Virus record (IMG/VR): IMGVR_UViG_3300027676_000045
Span: 1-22,317 of that record
Direction: 5' to 3' (one strand)
DNA from: a virus
DNA length: 22,317 nt
A program made the translations under genes and the position numbers. Below are positions 12,811-20,891 of this stretch, one piece after another; position 1 is the first letter of the stretch, and each line of letters starts with the position of its first letter. The notes below the pieces were generated by a model. That model was not told the DNA's origin. It saw only the letters and a program-made list of their open reading frames with translations, and ran no database searches.

Positions 12811-14367
12811 CTATTCATTGTCAACAACTGTCACTTGCCCGTCCGAACCCGCCGCGCCGTTCGCCCCAGCCCCTCCCTGTGAACCAGTGCTTGCTTTCAA
12901 ACCACCACCACTGCCTCCGGTGCCACCGGCCCCGCCGCATCCTGCATTGGTTGTCGGTGCAGCATTCGCAGTGTTGCCGTTGCTTCCCGAAGCACCCCCC
13001 GCGACCCCGTTAGCCGGATTTGAACAGGTAACGTCGCCGGTATTGACGCTGCTTTGTCCACTACTGCCGCCCCCTCCATTCGTTCCGCCGGACGCTCCGC
13101 CTGAACCGGCAACAGTATAACTGCCTGAGAAGCTGTTGATATATTGTGTTGACCCGCTGTTTCCGGCAGTGGCTGGGCCAACGCCAGCGACTGGCGCCAC
13201 ACTGGAGATGAATTCGCTGATACCCGCATAACCGGCACCGCCTCCGGTGGATATCGTTCCCCCATTTCCGGGTCCGGACGAAGGCGCCCCTTGAAATGTC
13301 AGCAGGCTCCCAAAGGAAGAATTGGTGCCGGCTCCGCCGGACTGACCATTTCCTCCGGTTGACCCTGCGGCATTTGCAGCCGTTACTGTGCCGCCGTTCC
13401 CGACGCTTCCGCCCTGTCCCACCGTGACGGTGTAGGACGTGCCCGGAGTCACCACGACCTGATTGCAGGTACTAACGGTGCTTCCGCCGTTGCCGCCACC
13501 ACCTCCTGATCCTGCCCCAGAAGACGTGGAGCCTCCCCCGCCGGCGCCTCCGCCGCTACCCCCGCCAGAGCCCCCGCGCCCGCAAACCGTTGCGCTCGTA
13601 ACGCCAGCCGGAGCAACCCATGTATACATTCCGTGCGTTGTCCATTGCCAGAATCCTCGGTTCGATGACGCGCTGGTCTTTAGCCAATTCGTGCCATCGC
13701 TTTGGAACTCATAATTTCCCCAATTGGCATTGAGAGTTATGCTGGCCGCCACGCCTTCGATGCTTTCAGAAGCATATTGCTGAAGCGTCGGAGCTGTAGT
13801 GCCGAAGTTCCCCTTGCTGTCCTTGATTTTGATCGTGCAGTTGGCGGCAGGATTCGGCAACCTGAGCGTGACCGAGCCGCCCGTGGTATCCACCTCGACG
13901 AATCTGTTCCCGCATGCGAGCGAGCAGGGCGAGGAGGCATGACTGCACGTAGCCATCTGTGCTGCCGGCAGGCCATAGCTCCCGAAATTTCCGCTTGAGT
14001 CGGTTTCCGGGACTGACGATGCGGCGTTCGTGGTCGTGGCGGGCAGGCGTCCGACAGCCAATGTCCCGGAGCTTATGTTGGATGCATTGGTGGCATCCGT
14101 CGAGCAGGATGCCGCGCCATTGCTCAGGTCCGCACAGGACGGCTGTGCTTTCGACGATACGGTAGTCAGGAAATTATGGTTGGTAGCTGATGTAACCGGT
14201 GCTGAGCCATTGATCTGCGAAACAGTGGGATTCGGGTAGGAACCCGAAAGATCGCCCCCTGCTGTGCCCCCAGGATTCCCGCCAGTGGTCGATGGCGTTA
14301 CTCGCTGCCCATCAGCTTCGTGGCACAACAACAGCAGCGAGAGCGCTGCAAACAAGAACCGCTTCAT
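12811..14367 (-). CDS. Large exported glycine-rich fibre/adhesin
   Basis: A 518-residue protein with a signal peptide (1-20, M-K-R-F-L-F-A-A-L-S-L-L-L-L-C-H-E-A-D-G). Residues 33-49 carry the fibre motif GGTAGGDLSGSYPNPTV. Residues 135-235 form a beta domain with N-C-T-I-K-I-K-D-S-K-G-N and W-G-N-Y-E-F-Q-S-D-G-T-N-W. At 250-258 W-V-A-P-A-G-V-T-S opens a long glycine-rich region lasting to the end, a pattern seen in the C-terminal receptor-binding part of several tail fibres and adhesins. Ten cysteines are predicted in the mature part. The GC-rich GGN repeats also create long meaningless frames on the other strand. It lies 9 bp after the previous gene. Confidence 0.75.
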   Translation of the reverse strand: MKRFLFAALSLLLLCHEADGQRVTPSTTGGNPGGTAGGDLSGSYPNPTVSQINGSAPVTSATNHNFLTTVSSKAQPSCADLSNGAASCSTDATNASNISSGTLAVGRLPATTTNAASSVPETDSSGNFGSYGLPAAQMATCSHASSPCSLACGNRFVEVDTTGGSVTLRLPNPAANCTIKIKDSKGNFGTTAPTLQQYASESIEGVAASITLNANWGNYEFQSDGTNWLKTSASSNRGFWQWTTHGMYTWVAPAGVTSATVCGRGGSGGGSGGGAGGGGSTSSGAGSGGGGGNGGSTVSTCNQVVVTPGTSYTVTVGQGGSVGNGGTVTAANAAGSTGGNGQSGGAGTNSSFGSLLTFQGAPSSGPGNGGTISTGGGAGYAGISEFISSVAPVAGVGPATAGNSGSTQYINSFSGSYTVAGSGGASGGTNGGGGSSGQSSVNTGDVTCSNPANGVAGGASGSNGNTANAAPTTNAGCGGAGGTGGSGGGLKASTGSQGGAGANGAAGSDGQVTVVDNE

Positions 14368-14376
14368 CGGGATGCC

Positions 14377-14766
14377 CTATTGAAAATTTGCGAAAAATGG
14401 ATCGCCGGAAGTTCCTGTGATGCAAACCTGATCGCCAAGAACGTTGATGGTATTCACCACACAATTCACGGAATAGCCTGGTGGGAGGGTAACAGAGCCA
14501 CCAGACGTTGCGGCGGAGCAATTTGCACTATTCGTACTGTCGAAATAAACCAATTGGTTGTGGCTGTTTGTAGATGGATTTTGAATCGTACAACCGAGCC
14601 GGTTATTGGCCTTTCCCTGGATCGACTGAAAGCTGTTTGTCACAGCGATAGTCCCGGACAGGTTGATACTTGCCACAGGCGCCGTTTGCGCCCACACCCA
14701 ACTGACGCTGAGCAGAAATATCGCGCACACCAATAACGATTGCACGAGCACCCTTGAAGCGCGCAT
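14377..14766 (-). CDS. Small exported cysteine-containing protein
   Basis: A 129-residue protein with a strong signal peptide (S-L-L-V-C-A-I-F-L-L-S-V-S-W-V-W-A, cleavage at about residue 26). The mature 103 residues include four cysteines (G-C-T-I, N-C-S-A, N-C-V-V, V-C-I-T) and resemble a small beta-sandwich: G-T-I-A-V-T-N-S-F-Q-S-I and L-P-P-G-Y-S-V-N-C are like phage proteins of the tail/decoration type. GAGGAT is a usable ribosome binding site. The next gene, the glycine-rich fibre, begins 9 bp after its stop and is also exported. Confidence 0.6.
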   Translation of the reverse strand: MRASRVLVQSLLVCAIFLLSVSWVWAQTAPVASINLSGTIAVTNSFQSIQGKANNRLGCTIQNPSTNSHNQLVYFDSTNSANCSAATSGGSVTLPPGYSVNCVVNTINVLGDQVCITGTSGDPFFANFQ

Positions 14767-14802
14767 AGAGATCCTCGGATTTTAAGGTTTGAAAGAAGAA
14801 CT

Positions 14803-15201
14803 TTATGAAGGTTGCAGAATGGTCAGGTCGAACGTATCGCCGAGCTTCTCATTAAGCATGGTGAGCGTGGCAACGGAGTTAAGCACCGCGGGCTTTGCGG
14901 CGACTTCTCCGAAGGAATCCCCCACGGCGATACAGCCTTCTAGATCCGCCACATCGTTCGCGGCATGGATGAGGATTCCGCTGCGGTCGGGGACGTTCGT
15001 CACTTCCCACGTATTGCCGAGCGGAAACTTCTGGCTTAGGTGCCGGATGCAATGATACGTCCCAGCCGGAATGCACGATACATCGGATGCATTGTCGAGC
15101 CACGGGAGTTCGCAGGTGACGCACGCGGGGATGGCGTCGATGCTAAGCAGACCGAATGTTCCTTGCGGATTCGATGGAGACCGCGTGACGGTAACGATCA
15201 T
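14803..15201 (-). CDS. DUF5675 family protein (possible peptidoglycan-active enzyme)
   Basis: A 132-residue protein matching DUF5675: C-V-T-C-E-L-P-W-L-D-N at 27-37, V-S-C-I-P-A-G-T-Y at 41-49, N-V-P-D-R-S-G-I-L-I-H-A at 69-80 and E-G-C-I-A-V-G at 88-94. A histidine (H79) and a cysteine (C90) separated by ten residues recall the H...C arrangement of L,D-transpeptidase-like enzymes, but this is a visual analogy and the family function is not established. No signal peptide. AGGAAG precedes the ATG. It sits among tail and membrane genes, where lysis enzymes are often placed. Confidence 0.8.
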   Translation of the reverse strand: MIVTVTRSPSNPQGTFGLLSIDAIPACVTCELPWLDNASDVSCIPAGTYHCIRHLSQKFPLGNTWEVTNVPDRSGILIHAANDVADLEGCIAVGDSFGEVAAKPAVLNSVATLTMLNEKLGDTFDLTILQPS

Positions 15202-15214
15202 GAGGCTTCCTATT

Positions 15215-15514
15215 CTACTGTTTCTGCGTCTCTAGCGCCCGGATACGAATTTCGTGGTCGTTGAGCTTGTCCGTCTGCCACTTGGTTGTAGTGGTCATCT
15301 CGGTTTTCAGGTCGTTCGCGCGTTGATCGAACTTCTCATTAAGGTCTTCGATTTTCAGTTCAATCATGGGGATGTGCGACACGTTCATCGCCATCCAGCT
15401 GATTACGCCGAGCATGAGCACGGCCATCACGCTGCTGAAAACCCGGTACATCACTAGCATGAACCGTTGGTCGATGTTCTTGCGTCTTTCGTCTTCCATG
15501 GCCTTGTCATCCAT
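15215..15514 (-). CDS. Membrane-anchored coiled-coil protein
   Basis: A 99-residue protein with a charged N-terminus, one membrane segment at about 20-43 (V-M-Y-R-V-F-S-S-V-M-A-V-L-M-L-G-V-I) and a C-terminal coiled coil (M-I-E-L-K-I-E-D-L-N-E-K-F, L-N-D-H-E-I-R-I-R-A-L-E). One membrane helix followed by a periplasmic coiled coil is the shape of i-spanins and of XhlA-like lysis accessories; which one applies is unclear. It lies 13 bp before the DUF5675 gene in transcription order, giving a possible lysis pair. Confidence 0.6.
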   Translation of the reverse strand: MDDKAMEDERRKNIDQRFMLVMYRVFSSVMAVLMLGVISWMAMNVSHIPMIELKIEDLNEKFDQRANDLKTEMTTTTKWQTDKLNDHEIRIRALETQKQ

Positions 15515-15543
15515 TTCTTGCTCCGCTGATTTCCCGTTTGTTC

Positions 15544-16530
15544 TTAAAAGGTAAAGCTCCCCACGCTGGCGTTGACTGAAGACGCCGTGGTGTTTCCCGA
15601 TTGCCAGTACATGGCCTGGGAGGATGCGAGGATCGGGAGATGCCGCCAGTTCAAAGTCGGTATGTAATCCGAAAGGGAAGCAGAAAGCTTGCCGCCCTGC
15701 TGCAATCCCGTTCCGGTACCGTCAGCGGACACCTGAAGATTGCAGGCCGCGCCATTTCCCGCCGTCATGTAGCCACTGCAACTTTTTGCAGTAGTCGGCA
15801 CCGCGCTGGAAAGCGAAACGGATGTGAGGCTTGAGACCCCCGTCGCATTTGAAAGCACGGCAATCGGCGATTGGTAAAACACTTCCCGGTCCAGCTGCGT
15901 TGAAACCACGAAATGCGATGAGCCGTTCGTGAGCATGAAGCCGATGAGCGCCGACATCGTGTAGCCGGATGGCATGTTCGTGCCCGCGTAGATGCTGCCG
16001 TTGCTGGTACTGGAAAGTGTCGCCAGTATTGCAGCCGTGGATGTGGTGGGATTATAGATCGCATACAGAGCATAGAACGTGTTTGCGGCGAGCGAGCCAG
16101 TGTCAAGGCCGTTCGCGCCGTTTCCGGAGGCGGTGAGTGTGACGCTGAAATTGGAAATCTTATACCCGAAACCGCCCAAGGCCGTTTCCACCACGACTTC
16201 CTCGGCCACTGCGGTTGCCGTCGCGTTGCCGGTCTGCGTAATGACCAGATTGCGGGCGCTTCCTACTACTGAATTCGTGAAATAAGGAGCAGCGAGGTAC
16301 AGGGTTTCAGACAGCCGCAGCCATGGAATCCACGAGGAGCTGTCAAGACTTAAAATCCTGATTAGGTTGTTGGTCGTATCATGCCACAGTTGCCCCGCTT
16401 CCCCTGATGCTGGTGCACCCGTTCCGGAAGCGAGTGTGTTGAGTGTGTCGAGCGCCGCATTCGTGTCCTGCGTCATCGAGAGGCCAGACACCGTACCGGT
16501 GGTGGGAAGAACCAGAGAGTTTTGCGACAT
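15544..16530 (-). CDS. Tail fibre-like protein
   Basis: A 328-residue protein directly after the J-like gene. It has a fibre-type N-terminus (M-T-Q-D-T-N-A-A-L-D-T-L-N-T-L then S-G-E-A-G-Q-L-W-H-D-T-T-N-N-L-I-R) typical of proteins that dock on the tail tip. The body is beta-rich and contains L-Y-A-I-Y-N-P-T-T-S-T and a closing R-H-L-P-I-L-A-S-S-Q-A-M-Y-W-Q-S-G-N. AAGGA is 5 nt before the ATG. There is no signal peptide, in contrast to several fibre-like proteins encoded downstream. Confidence 0.7.
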   Translation of the reverse strand: MSQNSLVLPTTGTVSGLSMTQDTNAALDTLNTLASGTGAPASGEAGQLWHDTTNNLIRILSLDSSSWIPWLRLSETLYLAAPYFTNSVVGSARNLVITQTGNATATAVAEEVVVETALGGFGYKISNFSVTLTASGNGANGLDTGSLAANTFYALYAIYNPTTSTAAILATLSSTSNGSIYAGTNMPSGYTMSALIGFMLTNGSSHFVVSTQLDREVFYQSPIAVLSNATGVSSLTSVSLSSAVPTTAKSCSGYMTAGNGAACNLQVSADGTGTGLQQGGKLSASLSDYIPTLNWRHLPILASSQAMYWQSGNTTASSVNASVGSFTF

Positions 16531-16551
16531 ACAATCCTTATTGGTTAGGCG

Positions 16552-19500
16552 TTAGCAGCCCTGGGCAACCCAGTCTATTGTCCTCGACACACCCGAGCCG
16601 CCGTTTACGACCTGGCAATTGAAGCCAGTGAGGCTTTTCGACGTAATGAGCACATCGTCGCCCGCAGATCCGCCGACGATGCTCACCTGCATGTTTGGTT
16701 CAGTTGGCCCGGCCGCGGGTGTGACAGTTCCACCGGGCCCGGCATTGAATGCCAGCGGGAACGCTATCGCTGTGCCGCCCGAGGCAATGGAGACGTTCGT
16801 TCCGGTCTGCACAAGGTCAGGCACGTCCACGATAAACGTAATATCCGAAAGCACCGGAATCACATCCGGATCAGCGGTCTCCAGCATCACGCGGAACCCG
16901 AAGGCGTTCCCATAATAAGACCCCGGTATCCAGTTCTGCCAGTCGCCCCACGTCACGCCGCCATTGGTTGAAGCCTGAATCTGTGGTGTGACGCTGGTGT
17001 TGTTCCCGAGATCGATCCCAAGGATATTCTGGGAATTGAGATAATCCGTGAGCGCCAGGATATTCACGGCATTCAGGGAGTAACCGACCTCCGCGCCCAT
17101 GTTAATGATGATCTGGGCGGTTTGCGGCTCGGCAAGGAAGGCGCCGTACTCGAATCCATAGATGCCGCTCGACACCACGCCGCCGTAATAGAGGATATTC
17201 GGCGTGTTCAGGTAATCCGCGTCCGTCAGGATGTTGCCGGCCGCATTGAGTGTGAGGCCGAGAGAAGTGACAGCTGTATTCTCGAATGTGCCTGGCCAGC
17301 CCGTGCTTCCCCAGTTCCTGAATCCCGAAGCATTATAGGTAATTATCGGATTCTGCGTGACCTGCGACCCGACAATCGAGATCGATACAGGAGTTTCGGA
17401 GTAAACGTCCGGGCCGCCGTTGGGCACTTTGAAATGCGCCGCTACCCAGTACGTGCCGTCACCGGAGATCGGCCCCTGCAAGAGCGGCGTCCGGTAAAGC
17501 ACGTTGCCATTCGCCCAAGTCGTACCCTGTCGTACCTCGTAATCAATCGGGCTACGGAAGTCGCTGATCGCGTCCCAAAGAATTTGCGTAGTTCCAGCCA
17601 CATAGCCCGTATAGGCGGGCGCAAGTCCCGTTACATTCGGGAGCGCCGACGTATAGGCCGTCCCCTGCACGGTGTAGGTATAGGGCTGCACGTCAGAAAG
17701 CTGCTGTTCGCCGCCTCCCCAGATGTTGAACGATAGCAACTTGATGAGGATTGTCTGGCCGATCAGCGGAGCCGCATACGGATACTCGAAGATGGCCGAA
17801 TCCAGCCGAGCGAACTGGGCACCTGCCGCATGGCTGCCGATATTGCTATCGTAAGCGCCGCGGACAAGGAAAGTCAGGTCATATTCATTGGTTCCGGAAA
17901 GCCCGGCATTCTCATAAGCGATCAGTTCACCATCAACGTAGCAAAGGGTGTTGAGATCGGTCGCATCCGTCTGCGAACCCGCCACCAGCTGGCCGCCGCT
18001 TTCGGAAAGATTCACCGCCAGGGTATTGCTCTGGTCTATCGTCTGACCAGTCGCCGAAGCCGTCACGCTTGGCAGGGCCGAAGAAAGCACGCCCTGCCGC
18101 GCCGCGCCCTTGATCCTACCTATGTTCTTGTAGGAATTTCCGTCAGTTGACAGATAGACGTCGCAACCACCCCACAGCGCCGTATTCTGCCCGGACACTG
18201 CCATCCAAACGGCCAGTTCCCCAGCAAGTGCATCGGTGGGCTCGAAGATGACCGGGATATTCACGTTGCCCGGATCGGCGTTGTAGTTCGCGATGTACCC
18301 GTTGCCGCTCTGGAAATTCACCAGCGCCGCGGTGCCCGTCCCCTGAAGGTATTCCTCCGCGATCATGGAAAGCGATCCGTCGTCGTTTTCCTGAATCTCG
18401 CGGATACGCACGAGGAGATCGGAGATGCCCATCACCTCGTCATTGATCTCGATGATGTCCATCGGATCGATGAAGATGTAGGTCTGCGGAAGCTGAAAAC
18501 TGTAGAGGTTGCGAATATTCTGGCGCTGCAACTGAAGCTGCGCCGACTGACGGGCAGCGGCGAGATTGCAGAACAATGTCGAGTTGCTGGCCGCAGACTG
18601 TTTTAGCTTGTATACCTCGATTAACGCCTGATCCTTGGCCTCCACCACCGCCACGTTGTAATCGTTCGCGCGGTCGAGCACCTGCAGCTTGATTGAATTG
18701 ATCTGATCCTTGGGCCGCGTGCGCTGCATGAGCACGGGGTTTTTATCACCCGATGCGACGGTCAGGCCGATGGGATTCGTGTTCTCAAGGAAATCGTCAT
18801 CGTCAAGCGAGGTGACCGGCGTAACAGGCGCGGTGTAGGTATAGCCGAAAGCGGAAACATTGGTATCGCCGTAAGGCACGAGGTTCAGAGTGCCGTTGCT
18901 CCAGACGAAGGCGGAGTTCGTCGCCGTCGCGATATCCTGCAGGGGCTGTGAAATCTGCTGCTGCTGGTTATACGCAATGGAGATCAGCAGCCCGTTTGCG
19001 ATGCAATAGGCCTGATAGACAGAAAGATCGCCGACATACTGCGAAGGAAAGGCCGCGCCGTAATGCTCATTGGTGAGCATGTCCGCAATCACCAGCGACG
19101 GGTCTGCGTCCTGGCCGATGTTGGAGTTGTAGCTGATATTGACTTGCGTGCCGTAATTAAGCGGCGAGAAATAATAGGTGCCGTAGCCGTTTATCGCGTA
19201 TTCGTAGTAACCGGGATTCGTCTCGACCAGCGTGAACGGATCGCCCTCAAGGTCGGTGACGCCGCCATCGGAAAGATAAGTCGAGGCATATTCCACCACG
19301 ACCACGCCGGCCGGAAGCGCGATGCCCTGATCGTTCGTATAGGAAACCGCCGATATAGTGTCCGACTCGCCGTAAATCTCCTGCGGCACGGATTTACTGA
19401 AGACGCCGAACACCTCGAAGTTGTGGTTCGGCAGCGCGGCACTCTCGCCAAGCTGATACGCTGCGTTAGCTACATAAGCAATCCCGTTATATCCCAGCGC

Positions 19501-20427
19501 TTCCGTACCCGTGAAAGTGTAGTAGGTGATGACGACGGTATCGCCGATGGCGCCGGAATTGAAGGTGTAAACGCCCGCCGCATAGCTGTACTGCCCAACG
19601 CCCGGAGCGCCGGAAGTGTAGGTGAGCGGCGTGCCGATGCCATTGATACCCTTGTCTTGAAAATATGCCTCAATGATTCCTTCCGTGCCGCCTTGTTCAT
19701 AATCGAGCGGAACCGCAACGGTATAGGGAGCACTCGCCGGAATAGCCTCGTTGACGCGCGCGACTGCTCCGGTCACACCGTTGCCGAGCGTTATCTGGAC
19801 ATGGCTCGATGCCTGCGCGGAATTGAAGGTGTAAACCGCCGCGAATTCCGTGGGGCCTTGCGGAGTGTAGGCAATCTCCACACTGTATTGCCCGGAAGAT
19901 GGTATACCAGTCGTCCGCGTGTAGGTCTGTGCCGAATACGCGACAACTCCGCCGTCCTGGTAGAAACCGCCAGGATCGCTCACCGTGGCCTGGGCCGAGC
20001 CGTTTACCGTATGGGACTCGACCAACGGCGTATTCTTGCCCAGCAGATATCCCCACGGAGACTGGGGGTAGGTGCCGAGAAACTCCGTGAAGCCCAATGA
20101 AGAAAGCGACGTGACGCTCTTATCGACGTAGACATCGCCAATACCGACAATCGGGCCTTCGCAAAGCGCCATCGCAACAGCGGTTTGGTAGGTATACTGG
20201 CCGCCACCGCCTTTTCCGCCGCCACCAACAACGGTGCCTTTGCCGCCTTTACCGCCGGTCGCTACCGGTGTCGCGACGAAATCCCCGGTCCAGATCAGGT
20301 TGGGCGCGACGCGCGTTGTACCGTAAATAATGGTGATCGGATTTCCGTAAACCGAGCTTTGGAGTGCCAGACCGGAGGCGATGGTAGGGCCGTTATTCTT
20401 CCTGCCGCCTCCCAGGAGTCCGCTCAT
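16552..20427 (-). CDS. Tail-tip/host-specificity protein (J or megatron-like)
   Basis: A 1291-residue giant tail-tip protein. The N-terminus (G-L-A-L-Q-S-S-V-Y-G-N-P-I-T-I-I-Y-G-T at 19-37) and the Gly/Lys-rich stretch at 59-76 followed by Y-Q-T-A-V-A-M-A-L-C-E-G-P-I at 80-93 are characteristic of the tail protein that caps siphovirus tails. Residues 440-740 contain the conserved core, with S-L-V-I-A-D-M-L-T-N near its start. Three beta modules ending in Y-x-F then V-x-I-x-Y are inserted at about 160-220, 258-308 and 385-435, likely host-contact decorations. The C-terminus is Gly/Thr-rich with a cysteine as last residue. Its start overlaps the NlpC/P60 gene by 35 bp, keeping the classical gene order. 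Confidence 0.88.
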   Translation of the reverse strand: MSGLLGGGRKNNGPTIASGLALQSSVYGNPITIIYGTTRVAPNLIWTGDFVATPVATGGKGGKGTVVGGGGKGGGGQYTYQTAVAMALCEGPIVGIGDVYVDKSVTSLSSLGFTEFLGTYPQSPWGYLLGKNTPLVESHTVNGSAQATVSDPGGFYQDGGVVAYSAQTYTRTTGIPSSGQYSVEIAYTPQGPTEFAAVYTFNSAQASSHVQITLGNGVTGAVARVNEAIPASAPYTVAVPLDYEQGGTEGIIEAYFQDKGINGIGTPLTYTSGAPGVGQYSYAAGVYTFNSGAIGDTVVITYYTFTGTEALGYNGIAYVANAAYQLGESAALPNHNFEVFGVFSKSVPQEIYGESDTISAVSYTNDQGIALPAGVVVVEYASTYLSDGGVTDLEGDPFTLVETNPGYYEYAINGYGTYYFSPLNYGTQVNISYNSNIGQDADPSLVIADMLTNEHYGAAFPSQYVGDLSVYQAYCIANGLLISIAYNQQQQISQPLQDIATATNSAFVWSNGTLNLVPYGDTNVSAFGYTYTAPVTPVTSLDDDDFLENTNPIGLTVASGDKNPVLMQRTRPKDQINSIKLQVLDRANDYNVAVVEAKDQALIEVYKLKQSAASNSTLFCNLAAARQSAQLQLQRQNIRNLYSFQLPQTYIFIDPMDIIEINDEVMGISDLLVRIREIQENDDGSLSMIAEEYLQGTGTAALVNFQSGNGYIANYNADPGNVNIPVIFEPTDALAGELAVWMAVSGQNTALWGGCDVYLSTDGNSYKNIGRIKGAARQGVLSSALPSVTASATGQTIDQSNTLAVNLSESGGQLVAGSQTDATDLNTLCYVDGELIAYENAGLSGTNEYDLTFLVRGAYDSNIGSHAAGAQFARLDSAIFEYPYAAPLIGQTILIKLLSFNIWGGGEQQLSDVQPYTYTVQGTAYTSALPNVTGLAPAYTGYVAGTTQILWDAISDFRSPIDYEVRQGTTWANGNVLYRTPLLQGPISGDGTYWVAAHFKVPNGGPDVYSETPVSISIVGSQVTQNPIITYNASGFRNWGSTGWPGTFENTAVTSLGLTLNAAGNILTDADYLNTPNILYYGGVVSSGIYGFEYGAFLAEPQTAQIIINMGAEVGYSLNAVNILALTDYLNSQNILGIDLGNNTSVTPQIQASTNGGVTWGDWQNWIPGSYYGNAFGFRVMLETADPDVIPVLSDITFIVDVPDLVQTGTNVSIASGGTAIAFPLAFNAGPGGTVTPAAGPTEPNMQVSIVGGSAGDDVLITSKSLTGFNCQVVNGGSGVSRTIDWVAQGC

Positions 20428-20890
20428 TGTTCGCCCAATAACTGAATATTTTCATGGGGCGAAGCTTCCCGCGATCCAGCGTGTTCTCCCCGATATACCT
20501 TAGCCACGTCGCGGCCTCGATGTTTTCCAGCATGCAGCACCGGCCCACGAAAGCATGGATGATATGGGGCCACGCAACAACAATTGCGCCATGGCTGAAG
20601 CAGCGGCCGTATTTCCAGAGAACAATGTCCCCAGGCTTTGCTTCCGGTACTTCCGCCGTGTACTTTAAGACGCCTCCCAGATAAAGCTCCGCGCTCTTGT
20701 GCTTGAAGAAATCCGGAGAATAATGCGGCAGCTTTACAGGTTCGATCAGCCCCGCCTCGGCGTAGGTCTCCGCGAGAAGCGTGAGGCAGTCAACCCCGAC
20801 GCCCTTTTTGCGGCCATGCGGGTGATATGGCGTCGTTAGCCACGAGCGGGCGATCCGCACCACACGCGCGCGGTCTGCGTCCTCGGTCAT
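20393..20890 (-). CDS. Tail-associated NlpC/P60 peptidase
   Basis: A 165-residue protein of the NlpC/P60 family that opens peptidoglycan during infection as part of the tail tip (lambda K-like position). V-D-C-L-T-L places the catalytic cysteine at C35, R-C-F-S-H-G-A-I-V the histidine at H100 and I-I-H-A-F the third polar residue at H112; P-G-D-I-V-L-W at 86-92 is the conserved strand. The usual N-terminal R-x-W-L-x-T-P-Y-H is present at 15-23. It starts one base after the DUF2163 gene and overlaps the J-like gene by 35 bp. Confidence 0.9.
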   Translation of the reverse strand: MTEDADRARVVRIARSWLTTPYHPHGRKKGVGVDCLTLLAETYAEAGLIEPVKLPHYSPDFFKHKSAELYLGGVLKYTAEVPEAKPGDIVLWKYGRCFSHGAIVVAWPHIIHAFVGRCCMLENIEAATWLRYIGENTLDRGKLRPMKIFSYWANNERTPGRRQEE

Positions 20891-20891
20891 A

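Noticed and set aside
12811-14367. Repetitive GGN-rich DNA that could be mistaken for a repeat array or CRISPR
   Set aside because: The repeats follow codon phase and encode the glycine-rich fibre region; there are no equal-length repeats with unique spacers.
15215-15514. Assignment of the coiled-coil membrane protein as a definite i-spanin
   Set aside because: Topology fits, but no overlapping or embedded Rz1-type lipoprotein frame was seen next to it, so only a descriptive call was kept.
19063-20100. Long rightward open frame (345 codons) in the tail region
   Set aside because: It lies entirely opposite the J-like tail gene, is arginine-rich with no domain pattern, and arises from the codon structure of the real minus-strand gene.
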